NCBI GenBank assembly: GCA_030448185.1
Contig: JAUJNL010000004.1
Coordinates: 50,028-114,027 of the forward strand
Length of the DNA: 64,000 bases
Reading direction: 5' to 3'
Source: Cytophagales bacterium
GTDB taxonomy: Bacteria > Bacteroidota > Bacteroidia > Cytophagales > 172606-1
Made by a program: the position numbers and the translations under genes. The notes under the pieces were generated by a model, which worked only from the letters and a program-made list of their open reading frames with translations, made no database searches and was not told where the DNA came from. Positions 27,015 to 37,369 of the stretch are shown piece by piece (the stretch's first letter is position 1; every line of letters begins with the position of its first letter).

Positions 27015-27459
27015 CTTTCAAAGAATGCGACCTAGTAATCTTCCCATAAAGTTATATTGCAGCAAAGTTATGTCGTAGCCATTCCACAAAGCTCCTACTG
27101 TACGTCATCCAATGGATATGGCTTATTACTACTTTTTCACCGAATTTACCTTAAGCCTTAAAAATCTTTTCTTTATACTTAAGAGATGAATAGAAAAGCT
27201 CAACATGGTTGCGAACCTGAAAGAACGGACTTATAAAAATGGTATTTACAGATGGCAACTCCGCTTATTCCCTTCTATTTTTATCTTAAGCATGGGGAAA
27301 ATAGGCTATGGAAATTGGCTTAAAAACCGGCATTGCATCCCTTATTTACGATTTACGAGGCGGCAGGTAAGCTTTCCAGCCTTTGTTCATCTACGCAAAC
27401 ATGTTCAAATAAATTATATTACGCTAATTGCTACCCGATCTAATGTACAAGGTATAAAG
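27015..27459. other. Leader region of the TonB receptor gene
   Basis: The receptor frame can be extended upstream to 27205, but that extension has no signal peptide or domain, so it is treated as untranslated or promoter DNA. I see no convincing TTG/TAnnTTTG promoter. Confidence 0.4.
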
Positions 27460-29775
27460 ATGAGTAATTTCTATAAACGTTTTTTGTTTATAAGTCTGAG
27501 TGTCCTTATGATAGGGATTGCCGGCAGTCGTGCGCATGCCCAAAACTTTACTCTAAGTGGAACTATTGCTGATGTACAGAGTGGAGAAATGATCATTGGT
27601 GCAACGGTTTTCGATCCATCGTCTGGTAAAGGTACTGCTGCAAATTCGTACGGTTTTTATTCTTTAACCCTCCCCGCCGGTAGCTATATTATTACCATAC
27701 AATCGATTGGTTATCAGGCGTTAATCGATACTTTATTATTAAACGGCAATACCAATCGCAATTATAAACTCAATACGGCTCAGATTCAGCTTCAGGAAGT
27801 GATTATCAATGGGGAGGAAGACGGTACTCAGGGAGGCCGGAATCCCATTCAGATGGGGATTCAGAAAATACCCCTGAAACTGTTTAAGTCCATTCCGGCA
27901 GTCGGCGGCGAAGCAGACATCATGAAAATGATACAACTGATGCCCGGAGTCCTGCAAGGTGTAGAAGGCACTACCGGGATGTTTGTAAGAGGGGGTGACG
28001 CTGACCAGAATTTAATTTTACTCGACGAGGCAGTAGTCTATAATGCCTCTCATTTATTTGGATTTTTCTCCGTTTTCAATCCTGAAACGCTGAAAAATGT
28101 CACGCTTATTAAGAGTAGTTTCCCCTCCAGCTACGGCGGAAGACTATCATCCGTGCTAGACATCCGGATGAAAGAAGGGAATAATCAACGTTTTTCGGCT
28201 GAAGGAGGGATTGGCCTGTTAAGTTCAAGAATAACCCTACAGGGACCCTTAACCAAAGGGAAATCTTCCTTTATGATTGCCGGCCGGAGAACGTATATCG
28301 ACCAGGTAGCTAAAGCGGTTAACCGGACAGTTCCCTACTACTTTTATGACCTGAACGCCAAGGCTAATTTTTACCTGTCTGCCAAGGACCGGATTTATTA
28401 CAGTACTTACTTCGGTAATGATATCCTTGACCTCTCAAGTGTTCGCCAGGATACGTCCAGTGGTAAGGTAGATATCATTGATTTTGGCTCCAAAACCGGA
28501 AATTTCACCAATACCCTTCGTTGGAATCACATTTATAATCAGAAACTATTCTCCAATCTTTCTCTTATTCAAACCCATTTCCGGTACAATGTAGAGGGGC
28601 AATTCTCGGAAAATACCCTCCGGGCTAAATCAAGCATCAATGACATTGGGCTGAAAGCGGATTATACCTATTATAAAAACTCGACCATCCAGATGGGTTT
28701 CGGCGCTTCAGTAGTCAACCATTACTTCAGACCTAGTATTGTAAATACGAGTGGTTCCATCCTAAATTACATAGCTTCGCCCCGCGGAAAGTTGTTATCT
28801 ACCTTCGAGTCAGGGGTTTATAGCTGGGTTGAGCAGCAGGTAAGTCGGGCCTTTCAAATCAATTATGGCCTCCGGTTGTCGATGGCTAATGTAACGGTTA
28901 AAAATTATGTCGGGGCCGAACCTCGTCTGTCGATGCGGTACCTCTGGGCGGGAGCTCATGCTTTTAAGTTAGGAGTTTCACGGATGAAGCAATACATGCA
29001 TTTAGTTTCCAGTTCGTCATTCTCCCTGCCTACGGATTTATGGTATCCGGTAACGGATAGCATAAAGCCTCAAACTGCCGATCAGGTTTCCCTTGGCTAT
29101 AGTAAGCGTTTTGAAAAAATGGATACTGACTTAACCGTTGAGGTGTACTATAAGAAAATGCGTAACGTAATCGAGTATCGCCCCGGAGCTCAATTGTTGT
29201 TGAATAACAATTACGAGAGTGAGCTGATTGCGGGCAAAGGACAAGCATATGGACTGGAACTGCTGCTGCAAAAAAACGCCGGGTCTTTATCGGGCTGGAT
29301 TGGCTATACTTTATCCTGGTCCCAGCGGCAGTTTGATCAGCTTAATAATGGCAAGCCTTTTTTTGCCCGTTATGACCGCAGGCACAATATTTCGGTAGTA
29401 GGAATTTATCAGTTTAACCCTCGGCTCTCCTTTTCGGCTACCTGGGTGTTCCTGTCCGGGGCCCGTTTTACGCCCCCAATTGGCCAGTTTGGGATCACTA
29501 ATTCGGGGTATTCAGGGATTGATGTATTGCCCATTTATACCAGTAGAAACAGTATTAAATTGCCTAATTCGCACCGGCTTGACGTGAATCTGATTATTAA
29601 AAATAAACCTACCCGCCGATGGGCGGGAGAATGGCATCTAGGCGCTTATAATGCCTACAATCGTTCTCAACCCTACCGGATTGATCTGAGAAAAGATAAA
29701 AATGGCAACTATCAGTATTACACCCAGGGACTCTTTGGATTTATACCTTCCATTGCTTATAACTTTAAATTTTAA
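27460..29775 (+). CDS. TonB-dependent outer-membrane receptor with carboxypeptidase-regulatory domain
   Basis: 771 residues from ATG 27460. Signal peptide MSNFYKRFLFISLSVLMIGI ending near AHAQ, then a CarboxypepD_reg-like domain (LSGTIADVQSGEMIIGATVF ... SIGYQALIDTLLL), a plug domain (GGEADIMKMIQLMPGV, GMFVRGGDADQNLILLDEA) and a beta-barrel ending NYQYYTQGLFGFIPSIAYNF with a C-terminal Phe. It imports a substrate across the outer membrane using TonB/ExbBD energy. It is followed two bases later by a DUF4249 gene. This receptor/DUF4249 pair is frequent in Bacteroidota; substrate unknown. The longer reading from 27205 is judged spurious. Confidence 0.93.
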   Translation: MSNFYKRFLFISLSVLMIGIAGSRAHAQNFTLSGTIADVQSGEMIIGATVFDPSSGKGTAANSYGFYSLTLPAGSYIITIQSIGYQALIDTLLLNGNTNRNYKLNTAQIQLQEVIINGEEDGTQGGRNPIQMGIQKIPLKLFKSIPAVGGEADIMKMIQLMPGVLQGVEGTTGMFVRGGDADQNLILLDEAVVYNASHLFGFFSVFNPETLKNVTLIKSSFPSSYGGRLSSVLDIRMKEGNNQRFSAEGGIGLLSSRITLQGPLTKGKSSFMIAGRRTYIDQVAKAVNRTVPYYFYDLNAKANFYLSAKDRIYYSTYFGNDILDLSSVRQDTSSGKVDIIDFGSKTGNFTNTLRWNHIYNQKLFSNLSLIQTHFRYNVEGQFSENTLRAKSSINDIGLKADYTYYKNSTIQMGFGASVVNHYFRPSIVNTSGSILNYIASPRGKLLSTFESGVYSWVEQQVSRAFQINYGLRLSMANVTVKNYVGAEPRLSMRYLWAGAHAFKLGVSRMKQYMHLVSSSSFSLPTDLWYPVTDSIKPQTADQVSLGYSKRFEKMDTDLTVEVYYKKMRNVIEYRPGAQLLLNNNYESELIAGKGQAYGLELLLQKNAGSLSGWIGYTLSWSQRQFDQLNNGKPFFARYDRRHNISVVGIYQFNPRLSFSATWVFLSGARFTPPIGQFGITNSGYSGIDVLPIYTSRNSIKLPNSHRLDVNLIIKNKPTRRWAGEWHLGAYNAYNRSQPYRIDLRKDKNGNYQYYTQGLFGFIPSIAYNFKF

Positions 29776-29777
29776 GA

Positions 29778-30653
29778 ATGAAAGCTACGCTACCATATCT
29801 ACTTACTACTTGCGCCCTGTTATTGCTATCCTGTGAGCCGCCACCTATTCCTTTGGAGTTAGATCCCCCTCCTACCAAATTAGTGGTATCCTCCCACCTG
29901 ATTCCCGATGGAAATCTGGTGGTAGTCCTTACGCGGACCTTTGGAACCCTGGAGGGGATGTCACAAAGAGATTCCGTAACGGGTGCTTTCCTGAAAAAAA
30001 TAATAGTGGAGGATGCTCTGGTCACTGTATTCTATTCTGGAAAGGTTGATACCCTGTCTATGGTTCAACCGGGTGTATATCTCACCAACAGCGCTTTACC
30101 CTATCAGAAGGGAAATTATACCTTTTTGCTAAGGATTTCCTAACTGGAGAAACAGTCCGTGCCACTGCACAAAGGCTGGCTAAAGTTGAGTTCGAGGAGG
30201 TACAACCCATTGTTACGCACGCAGAGGATGAATCAACCGTACAAATTCGGTATTCCTTTAAAGATGATCCACAAGTGAAAAACTGGTATCTGGTAAATTT
30301 TTATCAGAAGATAAGCGTGGATGAAAATAACCTGGATATCAATTACTTGTTTCAATGGGGAAGTAACAAGAAAACCCAGTTTGACTTGATTAGTGATGAA
30401 GGTTTGAAGAACGCTTACTTTTCTACTACCCGGAATCTGGAAGAAGTGAGCTTAAGCGATACCATTGGCGTTTCTATATCAAGTGTGAGTCAGGGATACT
30501 ACGAATTTTTGAACCTATATAAACGATCCAGCAATTTGATTAACCTGTCTTTCCGGGGAACCCATTGATTACCCTTCTAACGTGGAAAATGGCCATGGTT
30601 ACTTTACCACCCACGATCAGGATCTTCACCTGTTTGACCTGAAGGAGTATTGA
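29778..30653 (+). pseudogene. DUF4249 lipoprotein, two frameshifts
   Basis: Starts MKATLPYLLTTCALLLLSCE, with lipobox LLSC, directly after the TonB receptor. The first frame runs to PYQKGNYTFLL, then a shift near 30137 continues DFLTGETVRATAQRLAKVEF and DDPQVKNWYLVNFYQ; a second shift near 30560 gives PIDYPSNVENGHGYFTTHDQ and the end HLFDLKEY. The whole sequence fits DUF4249, a surface-exposed partner of TonB receptors. Each half could be corrected by one base, so sequence error is possible, but the gene reads as broken. Confidence 0.8.
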
Positions 30654-30999
30654 TCAATAAGCAACTAACTTTCGCTGGTGATAGAAATTAAATAGAAAGG
30701 AATACAGCGGATGATTTAAAATATTGGCTTACTTCCCTTATATATTGAAGTTATTTAGGAATCAGCATCGCCACTTGAGAGAGGGATGCTTTACTAGCAA
30801 AGCCTCGTTTGTCTATTGACAGATGCGGTGCTTTTCAATTATATCTTTACTTAAGCTTTCTACTCTAGGTTTAGCTTTTGATTGTAGGTGATTCAAAGCT
30901 CAACCTTCTGAAAATCTTCCTCAGCTAACAGAAAGGCTAAACAGCTTTACTATAGAGTTATTGTACAGGCAACTATTCAAGATTTTTTCATTGCAATTC
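30654..30999. other. Gap before the tRNA genes
   Basis: No gene is visible. AGATGCGGTGCTTTT near 30821 could be a decayed hairpin. The tRNA promoter begins at 31000. Confidence 0.4.
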
Positions 31000-31028
31000 T
31001 TGCCCTTTTAGGAAAGTAGGTATATTTG
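31000..31028 (+). promoter_or_regulatory. Bacteroidota-type promoter for tRNA-Gly
   Basis: TTG at 31000-31002, 18-bp spacer, TATATTTG at 31021-31028. This matches the Bacteroidota consensus TTG / TAnnTTTG recognised by their primary sigma factor. The tRNA begins 14 bp further on. Confidence 0.75.
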
Positions 31029-31041
31029 CATCCATAATAAC

Positions 31042-31114
31042 GCGAAAGTAGCTCAGCTGGTAGAGCGCGACCTTGCCAAGGTCGAGGTCGCGGGTTCGAA
31101 CCCCGTCTTTCGCT
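31042..31114 (+). tRNA. tRNA-Gly (anticodon GCC)
   Basis: 73 nt. The acceptor stem GCGAAAG pairs with CTTTCGC, discriminator T. D-arm AGCTCAGCTGGTAGAGC, anticodon loop CTTGCCAAG (GCC), and T-arm CGGGTTCGAACCCCG. CCA is not encoded. A terminator follows 10 bp later. Confidence 0.97.
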
Positions 31115-31124
31115 CTCCTAATTT

Positions 31125-31150
31125 AAGCACCGGCCACGGTGCTTTTTACT
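31125..31150 (+). terminator. Intrinsic terminator after tRNA-Gly
   Basis: Stem AAGCACCG/CGGTGCTT with a short loop, followed by a T run (TTTTACTTT). Confidence 0.85.
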
Positions 31151-31178
31151 TTAGGAAGACTACTGCTTAGTAGTTGAG

Positions 31179-31263
31179 GCCGGGGTGGTGGAACAGGTAG
31201 ACACGCAAGACTTAAAATCTTGTGGGCCCAAAGCCCGTGCGGGTTCGATTCCCGCCCCTGGTA
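31179..31263 (+). tRNA. tRNA-Leu (anticodon TAA)
   Basis: 85 nt with a long variable arm (TGGGCCCAAAGCCCGT). The acceptor stem GCCGGGG pairs with CCCTGGT using two G-U pairs, discriminator A. Anticodon loop ACTTAAAATC (TAA), T-arm CGGGTTCGATTCCCG. Prophage-like genes begin just downstream, so its 3' end is a plausible attachment site. Confidence 0.95.
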
Positions 31264-31268
31264 CTCAT

Positions 31269-31302
31269 AACCGCTTATACGCTATGTGTAGGCGGTTTTT
31301 TT
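31269..31302 (+). terminator. Intrinsic terminator after tRNA-Leu
   Basis: Stem ACCGCTTATAC/GTGTAGGCGGT (one mismatch) followed by seven T. Confidence 0.85.
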
Positions 31303-31525
31303 ATTGAGTGTGAAGTAAAGTGTAAAGTAAACTCTTTATAGGCCAAGGCAGCTGGTCGTAAAACTCCCTACCAGCAAGGGGGTCAGTATGTGCCCCCCCT
31401 TTGCTTTTTCAGGCTGCATTATTTGTGACACACCCTTTGATGCGGAAATTTTCCGTACCAGGGTACAATTGTACCCAGCAAGGCTATGCTCTCTGCGCAT
31501 ACGAGCTGACCTTACAATTATTGAT

Positions 31526-31561
31526 GTCAGGTATAGAGCCTATAGGTCAGGTATAGAGCCT
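31526..31561. repeat. 20-bp tandem repeat
   Basis: GTCAGGTATAGAGCCTATAG is followed immediately by GTCAGGTATAGAGCCT. It lies in a gene-free stretch (31303-31631) downstream of the tRNA terminator, where I see nothing else. Confidence 0.8.
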
Positions 31562-31631
31562 GCCCCCCAGCGTTTCAAGACTTGAGGTATCTGCCAACCC
31601 GTCGAATGTGCCGACACCTTCGGCGAGATTG

Positions 31632-32100
31632 TTACCTTATAATAACAAACAAAAAGGCCAGCCCGTAAACTGAAAGCTTACCGACTGACCTTTCTCGCGG
31701 GCAAAACTTGCGGTTCATGGCCAGTAGTCTCCTGGCGCAGCGGGCCAGAGTTAGGTTAGCTCCCCCTCCAGCGCCCTTCAACTGCCGGTTTTCGTCCTCC
31801 AGGGCACTCAGCCGGGATTGAAGATCACTCACCACGGTAATGAGTTCCTCGGCCGGATTGCGGGGCTGAGGGCTTTGCATCAGTGGCATCGTTTTAGGCG
31901 TCAGCAGCCGGTCTTTCACCTCTTCCAAAGGTTTCATTCCCCTGAAATGCGGATTACGCTCCTCTTCGGGGAGGCTTTGCTGTTGTTCCCAAATTTCCGT
32001 GGGCAATCTCCTGCTCGGTATAGCCTAGAAAGTTACCCTCTGCGTCACGATAAGGCTTGCCGACTTTTACGACATCAAAAGTGTGTTGGCATTACTTGAT
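31632..32100 (-). pseudogene. Phage-island hypothetical protein, frameshifted
   Basis: A 124-residue frame includes SLPEEERNPHFRGMKPLEEV and a coiled coil (VVSDLQSRLSALEDENRQLK). An upstream fragment in other frames reads KVGKPYRDAEGNFLGYTEQE and starts MAKSSNANT at about 32104. The parts fit one protein with two single-base shifts. Family unknown. Confidence 0.45.
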
Positions 32101-33787
32101 TTAGCCATAAATAAAGAATTAAGTGGTGAATAAAGAATTTCAACTGTCCGCCATAGCGGATAGGTTGGGGTTGATGCCCATCTCTGCCGTACGTTTAGCC
32201 CCTTGATTCAAGGGTCGCTATAGGCATCTGGATGTTCCTGTTTGTATCTTTCCAGCCAGTAGGTGTATAGATTGGTTTGCTCAGGGTAAAATTACGGCCC
32301 CTCTGTGCATTCCATCTCTTGTGGCTTCGTCCGGTTCTGGAAACTGTTGGCTGGGATTTTGCAATGCGCTTCCGGCAGGCTGAGCCGCATAAGCCGGACC
32401 AGATCCACCCTTCAGCCTGGTTACTACCTCCTTGACTAAGGTTCCGAATTCAACCTTCTGGTTGGAGGCCGTATAATACTCCAGCTCCGGGGCTGTCTTT
32501 GCGCATTAGCTTAGGCCGCCATCGGCAAAGGAAAACATCCGCGCCCATCTCATTTAGGCGTTTCTGCAGGGAGAGATTGACAATCAGGAAGTGATCTTCC
32601 TCGGGCAGCGCCGGATTCTTACCTATTTCCCGGACCGCTTCCCGGATGTAAAAGCCCTTGATGCTTTCGTAGGCTTTTTGTAATTCATTATTCTGATTTT
32701 TTCCATTTGTAATAGTTAAAAGTGATTGATAAACAGTTGAACCTGGAGGGTTTTTCAATAAATACTACTCAGCGGCCTCCGCTTCGGGGGCTCTTCTTCC
32801 TCCTCCTCAATCAACTCCTGGGCCCGGATGGCTGAGGCATTGAAAACGATTTGATTCTGCCCGTTAGCGGCGAATACCGGACGTGTCTCCAGCAGGTCAT
32901 TGTTTTTTTGCGGTAGCAAGTCGCCCCTGGACTGAGGCTTTGAATTTGTTTGAGCTTAGTAAGGATCTGCTGGCTAAGGGCGTGAATCTTTGCCTCGGTT
33001 GGATTGGCGTACCGTTCGGTCAGGCAGCATAATCCAGGCTTCCAGCGAGGGTTTGGTGATCACTCCTGGGCGTAAGCTCAAAGTGCTCTGGGGTACTTTA
33101 TTGAAGGTGCCACTCGATCTGTATATTGAAGGCCATCCAGTGCTCCACTCCAGGGATTGGAAATAAGGGAAGTTGGCCGGCAACCAATCATGGATAAGGC
33201 CGCAGACTTGACAATAGGTGCCATCCGGAAAAGTCATTTTCCCCAAAGATGGTTTCCCTAACCATTTCCTCGGATTTCTTTAGGGACGTGTAGAAGCGCA
33301 AGGTCGGCCAAATCCTTAAGGGACAGCTCTTTTCTTGAGGGACAGTGACTTATAGGCCTTGTACATACCATCCAGATGTGCTGGTACTTGTCAGCACTCT
33401 CTTTTCCAGGTTGTCTTTTGCTTCCTCATTGCGGTACAAAAGGATGCTTTCTTCTTTCTTTGTCATAATTATAAATTGATTTAAACGGTAAGCGCTCGGT
33501 AATGAATATAGTCATTATCGCATAATCGGCCTTTTGGATGTAGGTGATCTGAACGTGCGTAAAGTCGATCAGTCCACTAAAGTTGAGCTCCTGTAGCCGG
33601 GCAACGCTTCCGGGGAAATCTTTTGACTGGGATGATTTTGAGGATAATCCAGCCTGATAAATGCTCCCTTGTGCTCTAATACCATTATTTCCCCGTTAAC
33701 TGACTCTAAAGGAAAGGGCAGCGGTTAATTCTTGGTAGGTAAGTGCCGAGGCGGGCTTGAGCAATGCCCTAAGCAGTTGTTTTTTTT
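32101..33787. other. Decayed phage-like genes without clear identity
   Basis: Minus-strand fragments include NNELQKAYESIKGFYIREAV and EDHFLIVNLSLQKRLNEMGA (32450-32758), GKMTFPDGTYCQVCGLIHDW (32974-33246), and a start MTKKEESILLYRNEEAKDNL near 33466 followed by LRFYTSLKKSEEMVRETIFG. The content looks like short phage proteins with many frameshifts. I cannot name any of them. Confidence 0.4.
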
Positions 33788-34117
33788 TCATAGCATATCA
33801 TAAATAGCCTGGATTTGACATGAATACACCATAGTTTTACCCTTCCTCTTCCTGCTCCCCTTTTTGGAGCCACTCAAACTTATCCTGACTAATCTCCTGC
33901 AAGGTCCGTCTCCTCCAGCCTTGTGCTTATCCTGGCAGGCATAAACATCAATGGAGGTTCCTTCCCAAAGCTTATCGAGTAACTCACTAGCGTTATGTAG
34001 CCCTTCAGCAGGATCTTTGATGAGTTTGCGGTTTGTGTTCTTCGCGGGGTAGTTCTTGAATTCTAATAAGCAGCTTTTCCATACTTCGGTGTACCGTCTG
34101 CTCGTCGAGTCGGTCAA
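33788..34117 (-). pseudogene. Phage-island fragment following the terminase gene
   Basis: The listed frame starts MTDSTSRRYTEVW, but another frame of the same DNA, YVTLEDVIDRLDEQTVHRSM EKLLIRIQ, looks more like the C-terminus of a terminase small subunit. The region is therefore probably the displaced end of the 34114-34566 gene plus unrelated sequence. Confidence 0.4.
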
Positions 34118-34566
34118 TTACATCTTCCAGCGTCACGTAACCGCTTCCAGTGTTTCATAAGCTGGTCTAAACTGGTTTGCTTGTTATACAGCTTGACCGT
34201 TAGGCGGGTCCCATACTTGCCCGGTGTTTCGGTAATCTCAGTGATCGCGGCACGGTGATCGGCCGGGATCTCGCTGGAAGGTTTCAGTTTTAGGCCTTCG
34301 TTACCCCAGCTAACTACCTGGGTAATATCAGTGAATGCTAGTCGGGCTATCTCAGCAACTACCCGCTCTATCGTTACTTTGGTCCGTTCCATAAGCTGTT
34401 GGTTGAATTGATCGATAGCCTGCTTGATTCCAACATTCTCCAACAATTCATGGCCCCGGGCTTTGGCGTAATTGGTACTGTAGCCAGCCGCAATACAGGC
34501 CTGATACACGTTGCCTCCGTTCTCTAAGTAAGCGGACACAAACCGTTGCTGACGTTGATTAAGCAT
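34114..34566 (-). CDS. Phage terminase small subunit (Terminase_2), C-terminus probably frameshifted
   Basis: 150 residues. The N-terminal part, LNQRQQRFVSAYLENGGNVY QACIAAGYS, is the Terminase_2 signature (helix-turn-helix that binds phage DNA at packaging sites), followed by VVAEIARLAFTDITQVVSWG and AAITEITETP. The normal ending after SLDQLMKHL appears to continue in another frame (see 33788-34117). No large terminase subunit is recognisable nearby. Confidence 0.8.
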   Translation of the reverse strand: MLNQRQQRFVSAYLENGGNVYQACIAAGYSTNYAKARGHELLENVGIKQAIDQFNQQLMERTKVTIERVVAEIARLAFTDITQVVSWGNEGLKLKPSSEIPADHRAAITEITETPGKYGTRLTVKLYNKQTSLDQLMKHWKRLRDAGRCN

Positions 34567-34670
34567 AGGGTACTAAAAGTTTAGAAACTCCGACCCCGGC
34601 ACAACCAGGGCCTTGTCTATGGACCATTACGAACGGACCGTCAGATCTCATCAGATCTGTATGGTCCATG

Positions 34671-36757
34671 TTATGTTTGAAGATTATCATGTGGAGCCCT
34701 TAGCAGGGTAAAAGAGGCGATGCCCGATTCGGGTTTATATCGGATTTCCTTAATAAATCCTGATTCGAAATCAGTGTCAGAACAGGAGTATTCAACGGTA
34801 TGGGTTGCGCTATCTTTCAAGTGCAGAAACTGCTCAAAAGTCAAGGGACAATCAAACCGAATCAGTTCGGGCAAGTATAGCGGGTCAGTCAGTAGAATGT
34901 CACCGTTTTCTTTAAGGCCCTCAGACTGTAAGTGGTAGTTGCCGACTCCTGAGCGGAACTGCATGGTTTTATCTTTCCCCCTAACGGATGGCGCCAGAAT
35001 GCCGGCATGACGCAGGGCATTACGGGCTGTGAAAGCCTGAGATTGTACGCCGTGTAAGGACGGTATAAGCCTTCAATCGGGAGAAAATCACTTGGCAGGC
35101 GTTCTGCTTCATAGCCATTGCTTTCATTTTTTACGACTGCAATCAAAAACAAATCCTGGTCGTGGCGGAAATCGGTGCTGGGTTTGCTTTTAAACTGCTC
35201 ACGGCGGGTGAGTTCAATCGCGTAGCCACCCGTGATCAGGTTTGAGATTTTGGAAAGTTTCTTCTTGTGATTCTCCAGGGGCAGGCTGTATGAGCGTTTG
35301 CTGTTGAATTCGTCAATGCCGTTCACTTGCTCGGTTTCCCATTTTTGGTAACCGAATTCGGCCTCGTTGTACATCAAGTCTAAGGCAATAGCCCGTTGAA
35401 AGTCACTCACAAAAGAGAAACGGGCTGTAGGCTGGTTTTGGTAGCAAAACGCTATGGGTTCTACCCGGACGTATTCCTTACGGACCAGAGCGCCGTAGGG
35501 GGTAGTTACGTTCTCAGATTCAATGCGCAGACCAAGGTTATAGATGGAGTCCAAGCCCTCAAATAATTTATTGAAGGAGCATACCAGCGGGAAAGGTTTC
35601 CCCGGTTTCTCGCTGGTTAACATGTTTCGCAGTTTCAACCCATTACTGATCCAGAGGGATGCCGCCTCTCCATCGGAAGAATATCCATTGGATTGGCGGC
35701 CGAAGAAGTCACTCCGGAATGAATCAGATACGCCGGTAATGCTTTCAGTAATGCGGCTTAGCAGTTCGTACACCAGGTAGCCATCGGCCTGGGAGGGCGG
35801 ATAGGTGGAGTGTTCGGAGAGTTCGAGGAAAGTACGATCGGCGTTGAACTTGAAAAAAAAGGTTGCCATAGTAAAAGGGAAATCAGTGCCTACCTGAATA
35901 AATAGATTTGTATCGGCGGGAACGGCAACCAACTCGTTAAATTCAACATCGTAGGTGTTAAGCTCGTGATTAGGAATGTTTTTTTCAAAGAACATAGTCC
36001 CTCCTACTGCCTGCTTGGTGGTAGCCTTGATAAGCACGAGGCGTACCTGAATTTTAATAGCCCCGGAAATAGTACTTTTTAAATCAAATACCAGCCGGCC
36101 TTTTACCTGTATGGATCGTGAAGCAATACCAGGCGGATAAGAAAACCCGGAATAAAATACCGGATTCTCGCTTGCCGGATAGTAATAGGCCGGTTGCAAG
36201 CTTTCCTCTAATTCTTCGGCCTGCAATTCCAGCGGTGGCACGATAGCTGCTTGTCTGGTGGTGGAAAAATCCTTTAGGGCGGAATTAATCTTCCACCGGG
36301 AAAGAAAAAAGATCTCCTTTGAATGCAACCGTACCCTTGCCGCCGGAAAGTCCTGAAGGGTGGCGCCATCCAGGGTTTTAGTCTGCGAAAGGTTCACCGG
36401 TAGGTCCATGCGGTTTTTGAACGTTTCACTAAAGCCGGATTGCATAATACCTACACTGATCGCTGAGCCACTCCTCTTGAAAATGTTAAAGTTTACAATG
36501 GCCGTGTATTCAAAAGTGATTTCCTCATCAGCTGCGCATTCCTGAACCAACAGCCTAAACGTTACCTCCGCATCAATGCCGTCCTGTAAGTAAGCCCGAT
36601 CAAGAATAGCAGCACCTTGTCCGGTAAAAACCATTTCATCGGTGAAAGTGAGCGCCATCGAATGCAAGGCCTGGGACCGTCTCAGGAAAAACTCAACTTC
36701 TGGCCAGTTGAGGGGCGGCTCGACTGGGTGATTGTTGAGAAAAAACAAGTAATTCAT
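34671..36757 (-). pseudogene. Large phage structural protein of Bacteroidota prophages, one frameshift
   Basis: From ATG 36757 (MNYLFFLNNHPVEPPLNWPE) the frame gives about 590 residues including KKLSKISNLITGGYAIELTR and DFRHDQDLFLIAVVKN, a conserved pattern in hypothetical minor structural or tail proteins of Bacteroidota prophages. A one-base shift near 35035 moves the C-terminus into another frame: ARNALRHAGILAPSVRGKDK, then FRSGVGNYHLQSEGLKENGD, ending LLRAPHDNLQT. The N-terminal extension to 36793 is not supported. Confidence 0.7.
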
Positions 36758-36834
36758 ACAGTAAGTAGTTAGGAGAATAAACCGGCTTACCATATCAAGC
36801 CGGTTATTGGATCATTATGATCCATTCGTAATGC

Positions 36835-37131
36835 TTAGAACCCTAATTCAGCCTGTAGTCTGGCTAAGGTTTCGGGGCTGAGTTCTTGGCGATGTTCTTC
36901 TTGAGCGAAGGAAGGGGAAGAAGCATAAGCGTTATAATATTCTTGCGTCCTTTTTTTCACATATTCTTGGGCAAGCTTTTCTAATGCCGGTTCATCCTCG
37001 CCTTCGTAAGTCTTCAGAACTACGTATTCGGGCCAGTCTGGTGATGGCTGGCCAACGACCATTTCAGCATCGTAATAATTAACCAGGATGTAAAGTTGAG
37101 AGGGGGCGGGGGTTTGCGTGGTGGTATTCAT
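36835..37131 (-). CDS. Small conserved phage-island protein
   Basis: 98 residues, MNTTTQTPAPSQLYILVNYY, acidic, with no membrane segment. It lies between the replication-like ATPase and the structural gene. I do not recognise its family. Confidence 0.5.
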   Translation of the reverse strand: MNTTTQTPAPSQLYILVNYYDAEMVVGQPSPDWPEYVVLKTYEGEDEPALEKLAQEYVKKRTQEYYNAYASSPSFAQEEHRQELSPETLARLQAELGF

Positions 37132-37369
37132 GGTAATTGGGATTGGTTTAGTTTAAAATGATTGGTGAATAGAAAAATTCGGCCTGATAGCCATTGTGCC
37201 AGTATTGCGAACACTGGACGAAGATTTGCCCCTGCTGGAGTATCACGCAGGGAGGTTGCCGGCTATAGATGATTTCTGTTACCTCTCCGCTGAGCGGGCT
37301 GGGGATTAGAATATAGTATCTCATAATTGGCTTTTAGTCGTTCGTTCTGCGTTCGTTCTGAACAGAACG

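Noticed and set aside
27205..27459. Longer start for the TonB receptor.
   Set aside because: The extension has no signal peptide, whereas a standard one begins at 27460.
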